From Pseudomonas sp. PDNC002 (lineage in GTDB: Bacteria; Pseudomonadota; Gammaproteobacteria; Pseudomonadales; Pseudomonadaceae): a stretch of 64,000 bases of DNA. How positions within the stretch are numbered: the stretch's first letter is position 1; the number at the start of each line of letters is the position of its first letter. A model generated the notes under the pieces. It did not search any database, was not told the DNA's origin, and saw only the letters and a program-made list of their open reading frames with translations. This document shows positions 10,246-18,460 of this stretch, in pieces. The stretch is from contig NZ_CP070356.1 in the NCBI RefSeq assembly GCF_016919445.1, positions 5,087,502 through 5,151,501 on the forward strand, given 5' to 3'. Made by a program: the position numbers and the translations under genes.

Positions 10246-10501
10246 CCCGCGCGCCCTGCCTGGCGACTAATGGCACGAGGCCAACTGTCGCACCCATTGC
10301 AACCGAATGTGTCTGAAGGCCGGATAAGCAGGAAGGGCCCTGAAACGGTACTTTTCGGACAAATCCGCGCCGCCCCGGATGCCCCTCCAGCGTCCGTCTG
10401 GAGGCCTGAAACCTGCGACTCAGACGGGCCGGCAACTGGCGCCCGATCCGCCGTCTGCGGTACCCTTGGTTTTTGTGTGCCATCCCACTGAAGGAACACT
10501 C
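10246..10501 (+). other. hemN–anr intergenic region / anr leader
   Basis: The 256-bp gap contains the shared motif at 10281–10303 and a 7-bp hairpin CCTCCAG-CGTCCGT-CTGGAGG at 10384–10404. A good ribosome site GAAGGAA precedes the anr ATG. No ORF with coding character is seen. Confidence 0.6.
10281..10303 (+). promoter_or_regulatory. Motif shared with the ccoG upstream region
   Basis: CCAACTGTCGCACC-CA-TTGCAAC is nearly identical to 3178–3199 before ccoG. It lies about 200 bp upstream of the anr start. Recurrence in two oxygen-related promoters suggests a common binding protein. Confidence 0.4.
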
Positions 10502-11236
10502 ATGGCCGAAACCATCAAAGTGCGCGCATTGCCTCAAGCGCACTGCAAGGATTGCAGCCTGGCTCCCCTCTGCCTGCCCCTGTCGCTGAACAGCACCGAC
10601 ATGGACGCCCTCGACGAGATCGTCAAACGCGGCCGCCCACTGAAGAAAGGCGAGTTCCTGTTCCGCCAGGGCGATGCCTTCGGCTCCGTCTTCGCTGTAC
10701 GCTCCGGCGCGCTGAAGACCTTCAGCATCACCGACGGCGGCGAAGAGCAGATCACCGGCTTCCACCTGCCCAGCGAGCTGGTCGGCCTGTCCGGCATGGA
10801 CACCGAGAGCTACCCGGTTTCGGCCCAGGCGCTGGAAACCACGTCGGTCTGCGAGATCCCCTTCGAACGCCTGGACGAGCTGTCCGAGCAACTGCCGCAA
10901 CTGCGCCGCCAGTTGCTGCGCGTGATGAGTCGCGAAATCCGCGACGACCAGCAGATGATGATGCTGCTGTCCAAGAAAACCGCCGACGAGCGCATCGCCA
11001 CCTTCCTGGTGAACCTCTCGGCGCGTTTCCGCGCCCGTGGCTTCTCCGCCCAGCAGTTCCGCCTGGCCATGTCGCGCAACGAGATCGGCAACTACCTGGG
11101 CCTGGCGGTGGAAACCGTCTCCCGCGTCTTCACTCGCTTCCAGCAGAACGGCCTGATCGCCGCCGAAGGCAAGGAAGTGCACATTCTCGACTCCATCGAA
11201 TTGTGCGCACTGGCAGGCGGCCAGCTGGAAAGCTGA
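10502..11236 (+). CDS. anr: Anaerobic transcriptional regulator ANR (FNR/CRP family)
   Basis: ANR senses O2 through a [4Fe-4S] cluster and activates low-oxygen genes such as cco, hemN and denitrification. Start at 10502 gives 244 residues, the length of P. aeruginosa ANR. The cluster cysteines are C15, C18 and C24 in [11 protein letters not shown], with the fourth in [10 protein letters not shown] cNMP-binding fold precedes a C-terminal helix-turn-helix with the FNR-type contact motif VETVSRVF. The upstream hemN ANR box shows one probable target. Confidence 0.97.
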   Translation: MAETIKVRALPQAHCKDCSLAPLCLPLSLNSTDMDALDEIVKRGRPLKKGEFLFRQGDAFGSVFAVRSGALKTFSITDGGEEQITGFHLPSELVGLSGMDTESYPVSAQALETTSVCEIPFERLDELSEQLPQLRRQLLRVMSREIRDDQQMMMLLSKKTADERIATFLVNLSARFRARGFSAQQFRLAMSRNEIGNYLGLAVETVSRVFTRFQQNGLIAAEGKEVHILDSIELCALAGGQLES

Positions 11237-11335
11237 CCGAGCGGTTGACTTTCCGGTCATCGAAAACGGGCTCGCCAATCGGCGGGCCCGTTATACTTTG
11301 GCCTCTGCAAAAACCGCATCAGGTGCACATCCAGC

Positions 11336-11884
11336 ATGATCCTCAACCAACTCGACCTGAAGTCCGTGATCCGTGCCGTTCCCGACTTTCCCAAGCCCGG
11401 CGTCATGTTCCGCGACATCACCCCGCTGTTCCAGTCGCCGCGAGCCCTGCGCTTCGTCGCCGATAGCTTCATCCAGCGCTACGTCGAGGCCGACTTCACC
11501 CACATCGGCGCCATGGATGCGCGCGGCTTCCTGATCGGGTCGATCATCGCCTACGAGCTGAACAAGCCCCTGGTGCTGTTCCGCAAGCGCGGCAAGCTGC
11601 CGGCGGACGTGCTGGCCCAGGCCTACGAGACCGAGTACGGCGAAGCCCTGCTGGAAGTCCACGCTGATAGCCTGTGCGAAGGCGACAGCGTGCTGATCTT
11701 CGATGACCTGATCGCCACTGGCGGTACCCTGCTGGCCGCCGCGCAACTGGTACGCCGCATGGGCGCCAGCGTGTTCGAGGCCGCTGCGATTATCGACCTG
11801 CCGGAGCTGGGCGGCTCGACCAAGCTCAACGATGCGCAGATCCCCACCTATAGCCTGACGGCCTTCGCCCTCGACGAGGCCTGA
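11336..11884 (+). CDS. apt: Adenine phosphoribosyltransferase
   Basis: Apt salvages adenine to AMP with PRPP in the cytoplasm. The 182-residue protein carries the PRPP-binding loop [14 protein letters not shown] and the family N-terminal segment [26 protein letters not shown] at about 11292–11297 could be its -10 element. The stop is followed by a GC-rich terminator. Confidence 0.97.
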   Translation: MILNQLDLKSVIRAVPDFPKPGVMFRDITPLFQSPRALRFVADSFIQRYVEADFTHIGAMDARGFLIGSIIAYELNKPLVLFRKRGKLPADVLAQAYETEYGEALLEVHADSLCEGDSVLIFDDLIATGGTLLAAAQLVRRMGASVFEAAAIIDLPELGGSTKLNDAQIPTYSLTAFALDEA

Positions 11885-11901
11885 TCGGTACTGTTCCCGA
11901 C

Positions 11902-11924
11902 ACGGGCGCTTCGGCGCCCGTTTT
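11902..11924 (+). terminator. Rho-independent terminator of apt
   Basis: ACGGGCGC-TTCG-GCGCCCGT stem-loop with a UUCG tetraloop, followed by TTTTCGTTTC. Confidence 0.85.
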
Positions 11925-12034
11925 CGTTTCTGGCGTTCGTACAGGCGCCCCATCCAATGGCTGGTCGTAGCCCGTTTGGCCTGATCCGACCCGGCCGCGG
12001 CCACATATGACCTGGCGATTGTCCTACAAGACTC

Positions 12035-12075
12035 CGAACATGACATCAACCGATGACACATTCGAACGTGACATC
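12035..12075 (+). promoter_or_regulatory. Direct repeats upstream of the metal-dependent hydrolase gene
   Basis: CGAACATGACATC (12035–12047) and CGAACGTGACATC (12063–12075) repeat at a 28-bp interval, with a partial GATGACAC between them. They lie about 80 bp before the downstream ATG, so they may be activator or repressor sites. Confidence 0.35.
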
Positions 12076-12153
12076 GCGAACTAACGACAGGGCTTGCCTG
12101 GGTCAGCGCACCTGCCACGCGCTACCCGCCCGCACAACAACAAGGAGTTAGTC

Positions 12154-12984
12154 ATGAACGCCAGTACCACGCCGATCCGCGCCAACTTCCCGGTCCGCCG
12201 CATGGATTTCACCTTCAGTGAAACGCCGAAATACTGGTGGGACGGTCAGCCCTTCATGACCCACTTCATGAACAACCTGTCCTCGCTGTTCCCCTACGGC
12301 GAGAAGTTCTTCGTCGACAGCGTGCGCGCGGTGCGCGAGCGCATCCAGGACCCGCAACTGCAGAAGGACGTCAGCGCCTTCATCGGCCAGGAGGCCATGC
12401 ACTCCAAGGAGCACGCGGCCTACAACGAGTACGCCGACGAACACGGCATCGACCTGGAGACCCTGGAGCTGCGCATCAAGGTGCTGCTCGAATCTATCAG
12501 CAAGGTCACCACCAAGAAGCACCAACTAGCGATCACCTGTGCCCTGGAACACTTCACCGCGACCATGGCCGAGCAACTGCTCAAGCGTGAAGACCTGAGC
12601 AGCCAGATGAAGTCGGACAAGATGTACAAGCTGTGGATGTGGCATGCCGTCGAGGAGAACGAGCACAAGGCGGTGGCCTACGATGTCTACCAGCAGGTCT
12701 ACGGCGGCTACTTCACCCGCACCGCGGTGATGCTGCTGACCACCGTGATCTTCCTCAGCGTCATCGCCGGCTTCCAGATCAACCTGCTGCGCCGCGACGG
12801 CCAGCTGTTCAACTGGCGCAGCTGGAAGCACGGCCTGGGCGTGCTGCTGCACCCGCGCCGCGGCTACTTCGTCAACCTGATCCGTCCCTGGCTGGATTAC
12901 TTCCGCCCCGGCTTCCACCCCTTCGACCACGACACCAAGGCGCTGGAAACCCGCTGGAAAGAGACGCTGGATTTCGCCGGCTGA
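12154..12984 (+). CDS. Metal-dependent hydrolase (PF10118-like)
   Basis: The 276-residue protein from the ATG at 12154 has an AAGGAG ribosome site 8 nt upstream. Residues include EAMHSKEHAAYNEY and EENEHKAVAYDVY, His/Glu helices typical of the PF10118 'metal-dependent hydrolase' family, whose substrate is unknown. A hydrophobic stretch (TAVMLLTTVIFLSVIAGF) suggests membrane association. The last 35 codons, stop, terminator and REP element are tandemly duplicated downstream. Confidence 0.78.
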   Translation: MNASTTPIRANFPVRRMDFTFSETPKYWWDGQPFMTHFMNNLSSLFPYGEKFFVDSVRAVRERIQDPQLQKDVSAFIGQEAMHSKEHAAYNEYADEHGIDLETLELRIKVLLESISKVTTKKHQLAITCALEHFTATMAEQLLKREDLSSQMKSDKMYKLWMWHAVEENEHKAVAYDVYQQVYGGYFTRTAVMLLTTVIFLSVIAGFQINLLRRDGQLFNWRSWKHGLGVLLHPRRGYFVNLIRPWLDYFRPGFHPFDHDTKALETRWKETLDFAG

Positions 12985-13007
12985 CACCGTTCCGGCACGA
13001 AAGAAAA

Positions 13008-13026
13008 CGCCAGGCATAGCCTGGCG
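13008..13026 (+). terminator. Hairpin after the metal-dependent hydrolase
   Basis: CGCCAGGC-ATA-GCCTGGCG forms a perfect 8-bp stem. It recurs at 13262–13280 in the duplicated copy. Only a short pyrimidine tract follows. Confidence 0.6.
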
Positions 13027-13065
13027 CTCTCCATTGCCCCACGACTCCCCCGGCGGCGCTTTTTC

Positions 13066-13133
13066 GTAGGAGCGGAGCTTCTCCGCGAAGTCCTCCACCG
13101 CTGACTGGTGTCGCGGAGAAGCTCCGCTCCTAC
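13066..13133 (+). repeat. REP pair, copy 1
   Basis: GTAGGAGCGGAGCTTCTCC... and its inverse ...CTCCGCTCCTAC flank a short spacer, giving a large stem-loop. It is part of a family with members at 13318, 37784, 41967, 44402 and 59175. Confidence 0.85.
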
Positions 13134-13317
13134 AGAATCCGCCCCTGGCTGGACTACTTCCGCTCCGGCTTCCACCCCTTCGACCACGACACCAAGGCGC
13201 TGGAAAACCGCTGGAAAGAGACGCTGGATTTCGCCGGCTGACCTTTACGCTCCAACGAAAACGCCAGGCATAGCCTGGCGTTCTTCATTGCCCCACGATT
13301 CCCCGGCGGCGCTTTTC

Positions 13318-13385
13318 GTAGGAGCGGAGCTTCTCCGCGAAGTCCTCCACCGCTGATGGTTGTCGCGGAGAAGCTCCGCTCCTAC
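13318..13385 (+). repeat. REP pair, copy 2 (duplicated)
   Basis: Almost identical to the REP pair at 13066–13133, carried in the second copy of the tandem duplication. Confidence 0.85.
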
Positions 13386-13411
13386 AGAACCTGAGGTCCC
13401 GTGCGCAGGGG

Positions 13412-13807
13412 TCAGCCTTCTGGCCGACGCGGTAGATCATCGACGGTGTCGAACCACGACAGCTGCGACGAGCACCACACATGGCACTGCGGCTCGATCA
13501 GTTCCGGTTGGTCCAGGGTCACCGAACTCAAGCTCACGGTCTCGCCATCGCGCAAACGAAATTCCAGGGGCGTACCGCACTTCACGCAGAAGCGCCGCTC
13601 CCCCTCCTCGCTCGAACGCCACAGGCCCAGTTCACCGGAAAGGTAGGCAAAACCCGTCAGCGGAAACATGGCCCAGGCCACAGCCGGCGCGGCGCTGGAC
13701 TTCTGGCAGATACGGCAGTGGCAATAACCGGTTTCCTCCGGCTCGGCGTCCACCCGATAGCGCACCGCGCCGCAGGCGCAGCCGCCGAACAGGGGCAAGG
13801 GTAGCAT
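13412..13807 (-). CDS. GFA-family (glutathione-dependent formaldehyde-activating-like) protein
   Basis: GFA/CENP-V domain proteins bind zinc through paired cysteines; most have no proven substrate. From the ATG at 13807 the product is 131 residues; a TTG at 13822 would add five. Zinc-binding motifs GGCACGAVRY, CHCRICQKSS and RFCVKCGTPLEF fit the family. It ends just beyond the duplicated REP and is co-oriented with the TetR gene 26 bp upstream. Confidence 0.85.
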   Translation of the reverse strand: MLPLPLFGGCACGAVRYRVDAEPEETGYCHCRICQKSSAAPAVAWAMFPLTGFAYLSGELGLWRSSEEGERRFCVKCGTPLEFRLRDGETVSLSSVTLDQPELIEPQCHVWCSSQLSWFDTVDDLPRRPEG

Positions 13808-13833
13808 GGCAATCTCCCGCAATCAGCAAAGAC

Positions 13834-14529
13834 TCACAGCCTAGCCAGCATGCCGAAGGTCTGCAGCACCGCCACGCCCGTAAAGAGCAACAGGATTTGT
13901 CGTTCCGCCAGGACGCAGACCTCCTCACGCAACGCCGGCGGGCGCTCCAGATAGTCCAGCGACTGCTGGAACAACTGCCGGCTGATCAGTCGCGACAGTT
14001 GGTCCAGTTCGCCCGCATCGACGTCCGGCAGCAGGTGGAACTGGCGGATGTCCTCGGCCATGTCCTCGCCGAACTCGTCCATCACCCGCGCCAGCGCCTC
14101 GCGCAGCACCGGGGACGGCCCGTGCAGTTCGCGCACGCCGATGATGAAGGCCTGCGGGTTGCGCTCGACGAAATCGAAGAACAGCCGCACCGTCTCGCGC
14201 GTTACCCGCTGGCCGCGTTCCAGATCGAGGCCAAAGGGGACATTTCCGGCACCTGCTCCGGGCTGCGCGCGCTCGGCGGCCTCGCGGCGCAGGTCGCGCA
14301 GCGGTTGGCGCAACTGGGTGGCGATGTCGCGGATGATCGCCAGGCCCAGGTCATCCACGTCGCCGAAGTGCCGGTAGAAGGTGTTCGGGTTCAGTCCCGC
14401 TTCCCGCGCCAGCTCCCGCAGCCCCAGGCTGCTCAGGCTGCGTCGGCTGGCCGCCAGGCGCAGCGCCGCATCGATCAGCGCGCGCTTGCCGGCGGCCTCC
14501 GCAGGTCGTTCTTCCTGTCCGATTTCCAT
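13834..14529 (-). CDS. TetR-family transcriptional regulator
   Basis: The 231-residue protein starts at the ATG at 14529; 14550 is an in-frame alternative. The N-terminal TetR helix-turn-helix is clear (LGLRELAREAGLNPNTFYRHFGDVDDL), followed by a helical ligand-binding domain. It is divergent from the Baeyer-Villiger monooxygenase gene. A 14/16-matched inverted repeat between them is its likely operator, so it probably represses itself and the BVMO–SDR pair. The inducer is unknown. Confidence 0.88.
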   Translation of the reverse strand: MEIGQEERPAEAAGKRALIDAALRLAASRRSLSSLGLRELAREAGLNPNTFYRHFGDVDDLGLAIIRDIATQLRQPLRDLRREAAERAQPGAGAGNVPFGLDLERGQRVTRETVRLFFDFVERNPQAFIIGVRELHGPSPVLREALARVMDEFGEDMAEDIRQFHLLPDVDAGELDQLSRLISRQLFQQSLDYLERPPALREEVCVLAERQILLLFTGVAVLQTFGMLARL

Positions 14530-14571
14530 GAGTTTCGTGCCCGACCCCACCGAAGGTTGGTTGTTGCGCTG

Positions 14572-14614
14572 GTATACAGATGTCTACATTCCTATCACGT
14601 AGACAGTTGTATAC
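14572..14614. promoter_or_regulatory. Palindromic operator between tetR and the monooxygenase gene
   Basis: GTATACAGATGTCTAC (14572–14587) and GTAGACAGTTGTATAC (14599–14614) form an inverted repeat with 14 of 16 matches and an 11-bp spacer. It lies 30 bp before the BVMO ATG and 43 bp before the TetR ATG. Confidence 0.75.
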
Positions 14615-14644
14615 GCCAGCAACAATCATAACAGGAGCTTGGCA

Positions 14645-16186
14645 ATGGGTACCCAACCAAAGACTGCCCCCCGACACTGCAAAGTCGCCATCATCGGCAC
14701 CGGGTTTTCCGGGCTGGGCATGGCGATCCGCCTGAAGCAGGAAGGCGAGAACGATTTCCTGCTGTTCGAAAAGGACGCCGGCGTCGGCGGTACCTGGCGG
14801 GTCAACAACTACCCGGGCTGCGCCTGCGACGTGCAATCCCACGTCTACTCCTTCTCCTTCGAACCGAACCCGGACTGGACGCGCATGTTCGCCCGCCAGC
14901 CGGAGATCCGCGCCTACCTGGAGAACTGCTGGAAGAAGTACCGTCTGGAAGACAAGACGCTGCTGAACACCGAGATGGCGCGCTTCGAGTGGAACGACGA
15001 GCAGCAGCTCTGGCACCTGTTCGACGCCGCCGGCAACCACTACACCGCCAAGGCGGTGGTGTCGGGCATGGGGGCGCTGTCGATCCCGTCGATCCCGGCG
15101 CTCAAGGGCCTGGAGAACTTCCAGGGCAAGGCCTTCCACTCGCAGCAGTGGGACCACGACTACGACCTCAAGGGCAAGCGCGTCGCGGTGATCGGCACTG
15201 GCGCCTCGGCCATCCAGTTCGTCCCGGAAATCCAGCCGCTGGTAGCCAAGCTCGACCTCTACCAGCGCACCGCGCCGTGGATCCTGCCTAAGCCGGATCG
15301 CGCCATCAGCGAAAAGGAACGCGCGCGCTTCCGCCACTTCCCGGCCGTGCAGAAACTCTGGCGCGGCGCGCTCTACAGCATGCTCGAAGGCCGTGTGCTG
15401 GGCTTCACCTTCGCGCCCTGGGCGATGAAGTTGGTGGGCAGGCTTGCCGAGCGCTTCATCCGCCAGCAGGTCAAGGACCCGGACCTGCGCCGCAAGCTGA
15501 CCCCGGACTACACCATCGGCTGCAAGCGCGTGCTCATGTCGCACAACTACTACCCGGCGCTGGCGGCCTCCAACTCCTCGGTGATTGTCGACGGCATCCG
15601 CGAGATCAAGGCGAGCAGCATCATCACCGCCGACGGCCGCGAGCGGCAGGTGGACGCCATCATCTTCGGCACCGGCTTTACCGCCAACGACCCGATCCCG
15701 CGCGGCGTGGTGTTCGGCAAGGATGGCGTGGACCTGCTCGACACCTGGCAGAACGGCCCGGAAGCCTATAAGGGCACCGTGACCCGCGGCTTCCCCAACC
15801 TGTTCTTCCTGATGGGCCCGAACACCGGCCTGGGCCACAACTCCATGGTCTACATGATCGAATCGCAGATTGCCTACGTGCTGGGTGCCATCAAACTGAT
15901 GGACCGCCGCGAGCTGCAAAGCGTCGAAGTCAAGCAAGAGGTACAGGAGCGCTGGAACGAGAAGCTGCAGCGCGGCCTCAACCATAGCGTCTGGAACACT
16001 GGCGGCTGCAAGAGCTGGTACCTGCACCCGGTGAGCGGGCGTAACTGCACCCTGTGGCCGGGCTTCACCTGGCGCTTCCGCGCGCTGACCAGCCAATTCG
16101 ATCCCAGCGCCTATCATTTGAAGTCCAGGCCGCTGTCCAGCCCTGTCGTCCAACCCCAACGCCACGCAGAAGAGGTGCCGGCATGA
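14645..16186 (+). CDS. Flavin-containing Baeyer-Villiger-type monooxygenase
   Basis: A cytoplasmic FAD/NADPH monooxygenase that would insert oxygen next to a ketone or oxidise heteroatoms. The 513-residue protein has the FAD motif GTGFSGLG near the N-terminus, the BVMO fingerprint FQGKAFHSQQW at residues 159–169 (F-x-G-x3-H-x3-W), and a second Rossmann motif GTGASA. AGGAG precedes the ATG at 14645. It overlaps the SDR start by ATGA and is probably controlled by the divergent TetR protein. The substrate is not evident. Confidence 0.9.
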   Translation: MGTQPKTAPRHCKVAIIGTGFSGLGMAIRLKQEGENDFLLFEKDAGVGGTWRVNNYPGCACDVQSHVYSFSFEPNPDWTRMFARQPEIRAYLENCWKKYRLEDKTLLNTEMARFEWNDEQQLWHLFDAAGNHYTAKAVVSGMGALSIPSIPALKGLENFQGKAFHSQQWDHDYDLKGKRVAVIGTGASAIQFVPEIQPLVAKLDLYQRTAPWILPKPDRAISEKERARFRHFPAVQKLWRGALYSMLEGRVLGFTFAPWAMKLVGRLAERFIRQQVKDPDLRRKLTPDYTIGCKRVLMSHNYYPALAASNSSVIVDGIREIKASSIITADGRERQVDAIIFGTGFTANDPIPRGVVFGKDGVDLLDTWQNGPEAYKGTVTRGFPNLFFLMGPNTGLGHNSMVYMIESQIAYVLGAIKLMDRRELQSVEVKQEVQERWNEKLQRGLNHSVWNTGGCKSWYLHPVSGRNCTLWPGFTWRFRALTSQFDPSAYHLKSRPLSSPVVQPQRHAEEVPA

Positions 16187-17073
16187 AGAACTTCGAGAAT
16201 AAAGTTGCCGCCATCACCGGCGCAGGCTCGGGCATCGGTCGCGCCCTCGCTATCGAACTGGCCTCCCGCGGCTGCCACCTGGCCCTGGCGGATGTGAATG
16301 CCGCGGGCCTCGAAGAAACCCGCCAACTGCTCTCCTCCACCGGCGTGCGCGTGTCCATCGACACCGTGAACGTCGCCGACCGCGAGCAGGTCCACGCCTG
16401 GGCCGACAAGACCGCCCGCGAGCACGGCAAGGTCAACCTGGTGTTCAACAACGCTGGCGTCGCCCACGCCGGCACCGTGGAAGCCAGCGACTACGAAGAA
16501 TACGAGTGGATCACCAACATCAACTTCTGGGGTGTGGTCTACGGCACCAAGGCCTTCCTGCCCCATCTCAAGGCATCGGGCGACGGCCATGTGGTCAACG
16601 TTTCCAGCGTGTTCGGGCTGTTCTCCCAGCCGGGCATGAGTGCCTACAACGCCACCAAGTTCGCCGTGCGCGGCTTCACCGAATCGCTGCGCCAGGAGCT
16701 GGACATGGAGCGCGCAGGCGTCTCGGCCAGCTGCGTGCACCCCGGCGGGATCAAGACCAACATCGCCAAGACCGCGCGGATGAACGACAGCATGGTCAAG
16801 GTCACCGGACAGAACGCCGAGCAGGCCCGCACCCAGTTCAACGACCAGTTGCTGCGCACCACCCCGCAGAAGGCCGCGCAGGTGATCATTCGCGGCGTGG
16901 AGCGTGATTCGCGGCGCATCCTGATCGGCCCGGACGCCCACGCCATCGACGTGATGCTGCGCCTGCTGCCGGTCTGGTACCAGAAGGTGGTCACCGGCAG
17001 CATGAAACTGGCCAAGCGCTTCGCGCCCAAGCCCAAGCGCAAGTCCGGCGCCGAGGGCGTCGAAGCCAAGTAA
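16183..17073 (+). CDS. Short-chain dehydrogenase/reductase
   Basis: The 296-residue classical SDR has the nucleotide motif TGAGSGIG at residues 12–19, NNAG (FNNAGVAHAG), the catalytic Tyr155 and Lys159 in SAYNATK, and an upstream Ser in VNVSSVFG. It is translationally coupled to the monooxygenase. A plausible pathway is alcohol/ketone interconversion before Baeyer-Villiger oxidation (inference). A strong terminator follows. Confidence 0.92.
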   Translation: MKNFENKVAAITGAGSGIGRALAIELASRGCHLALADVNAAGLEETRQLLSSTGVRVSIDTVNVADREQVHAWADKTAREHGKVNLVFNNAGVAHAGTVEASDYEEYEWITNINFWGVVYGTKAFLPHLKASGDGHVVNVSSVFGLFSQPGMSAYNATKFAVRGFTESLRQELDMERAGVSASCVHPGGIKTNIAKTARMNDSMVKVTGQNAEQARTQFNDQLLRTTPQKAAQVIIRGVERDSRRILIGPDAHAIDVMLRLLPVWYQKVVTGSMKLAKRFAPKPKRKSGAEGVEAK

Positions 17074-17110
17074 CGCTGCCTTACCAAGAGTCCCTTTTTC
17101 CCTGTCGGGC

Positions 17111-17152
17111 CGGCGCCCATCCCCTTTACCCCCGGATGGGCGCCGTTTTTTT
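17111..17152 (+). terminator. Terminator after the SDR gene
   Basis: CGGCGCCCATCC / GGATGGGCGCCG stem (12 bp) followed by seven T's. Confidence 0.92.
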
Positions 17153-17168
17153 GCTGGTCTTTCCTGAA

Positions 17169-17981
17169 TCAGCGACGAATAGCCACCACTTCCAGGTATT
17201 CACTGGGAATCACCAGCGACGCCGAACCCGCGCGGTTGCTGCGCTCCAGCAGTTGCGTGAGGTCGCGCTCCAGCCTCGCGGCGTCGGCCTCCGGCAGGTT
17301 GGCGAAGGCCTTGTGTACCGGGCCGTACCAGTTGCGGAACACCTCGATGAAATGCGCCGCCGAGCGATAACGGAAGTTGAAGGTCTGGCGGGTCGCGCGC
17401 AGCTCACTGATCGAATCGCCGAACAGCTCGTGCAGGTATTCCTCACATCCCCAGCCCGATGGCGGGCGCACGCCCGGCGCAGGAGGGATGTAACCCGACA
17501 GCACCTTGAACACCTGGCCGATGAAGCCTTCCGGCGTCCAGTTGGCCAGGCCGATGCGTCCGCCGGAGCGGCAGACGCGCGCCAGCTCGCTCGCCGCCCT
17601 GGGCTGGTCCGGGGTGAACATCACGCCAAAGGTCGAGACGACGGCATCGAAACTCCCCGCCTCGAAGGGCAGCGCTTCGGCATCGGCCTCGCGGAACGCC
17701 ACGGCCAGGTGTTCGGCACGGGCACGCTCGGCGCCCAGCTCCAGCAGGCGTGGCACGTAATCGGTGGACATCACCCGGCAACCGCGCCGCGCGGCGGCCA
17801 GCGTGGCATTGCCGTTGCCGGCGGCGACGTCCAGCACGCGTTCGTCGCAAAGCAGGTCGCAGGCCTCGGCCAGCCGCTCGCCAACGATCTGCAGGGTGGT
17901 GCCGATCACGGCGTAGTCGCCGCTGGCCCAGGTGGCCATCTGGCGTTGTTTCAGGGCATTGAAGTCGACAGGGGCATTCAT
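17169..17981 (-). CDS. Class I SAM-dependent methyltransferase
   Basis: The 270-residue protein has the SAM-binding motif VLDVAAGNGNATLAAA, the acidic post-motif STDYVPRLLELG and the READAEALPFEAGSFDAVVSTFGVMF segment typical of UbiE/Methyltransf_11 enzymes. The substrate cannot be named. It lies 27 bp downstream of the DUF4242-like gene on the same strand, so the two are probably co-transcribed. Confidence 0.85.
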   Translation of the reverse strand: MNAPVDFNALKQRQMATWASGDYAVIGTTLQIVGERLAEACDLLCDERVLDVAAGNGNATLAAARRGCRVMSTDYVPRLLELGAERARAEHLAVAFREADAEALPFEAGSFDAVVSTFGVMFTPDQPRAASELARVCRSGGRIGLANWTPEGFIGQVFKVLSGYIPPAPGVRPPSGWGCEEYLHELFGDSISELRATRQTFNFRYRSAAHFIEVFRNWYGPVHKAFANLPEADAARLERDLTQLLERSNRAGSASLVIPSEYLEVVAIRR

Positions 17982-18008
17982 CGTGTTGTTCTCCAGGCGC
18001 GGCGCGCC

Positions 18009-18281
18009 TTATTCGGCAGTGGTCGGATCGAGGGTGGTGACGACCTGCGACACCCGGTTGGCCGGGAAGCCGCCCAGACGGGCATGCTCGTGCACGGCGG
18101 CTGCGTCGGGGGCGATGTACAGGCAATAGATTCGGTCACCGACCACGTGGCTATGCAGCCACTGCACCTGGGGACTCAATTGGCTCAGAACCTGGCAGGA
18201 CTTCTGCGCGATGGCCTTGAAATCGCGCTCGGACAGGGCTCCGACGCCGGGGATATCGCGCTCTATTACGAACTTCGGCAT
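18009..18281 (-). CDS. DUF4242 / nickel-binding-like small protein
   Basis: The 90-residue protein from the ATG at 18281 (GGAG ribosome site; an in-frame ATG at 18293 is less likely) begins MPKFVIERDIPGVGALSERDFKAIAQKSC. It contains WLHSHVVGDRIYCLYIAPD and ends in HARLGGFPANRV. This matches the DUF4242 family (SCO4226-like, ferredoxin-like fold). Function is unknown; it probably forms an operon with the methyltransferase. Confidence 0.7.
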   Translation of the reverse strand: MPKFVIERDIPGVGALSERDFKAIAQKSCQVLSQLSPQVQWLHSHVVGDRIYCLYIAPDAAAVHEHARLGGFPANRVSQVVTTLDPTTAE

Positions 18282-18460
18282 GACACTCTCCATAGGGGGG
18301 AAGGTGCGGGTACCGCGACATCCCGCACCGTCATGCTGCTCCCGGTGCCCATTGGCGTCCTGCTCCAGCGTCGGCCTTCCCTGCCCGATCGTCCGGCCAT
18401 CGCGTGCCGCCTCGCTTTCGCGCGCAGAATTCGAGAAATGCCCGCCCGGAGGGATCGGCC

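Larger units (their letters stand above)
12880..13389 (+). repeat. Tandem duplication of a 3' gene end, terminator and REP element
   Basis: Copy 1 (12880–13136, 257 bp) and copy 2 (13137–13389, 253 bp) are near-identical. Each contains the final 34 codons of the upstream hydrolase (IRPWLDYFRPGFHPF in copy 1, IRPWLDYFRSGFHPF in copy 2), the stop, a CGCCAGGC-ATA-GCCTGGCG hairpin and a full REP pair. Copy 2 is therefore a gene-end relic without a start. Substitutions are few, mostly silent in the coding part, so the event looks recent. Confidence 0.9.

Noticed and set aside
13137-13241. A second small gene after the metal-dependent hydrolase
   Set aside because: It is the duplicated 3' end of the upstream gene without a start codon context or ribosome site.
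14605-14614. TTGTATAC in the TetR operator as a member of the purine GntR motif
   Set aside because: Only one half matches, and the bases belong to a longer, differently spaced inverted repeat with its own adjacent TetR regulator.
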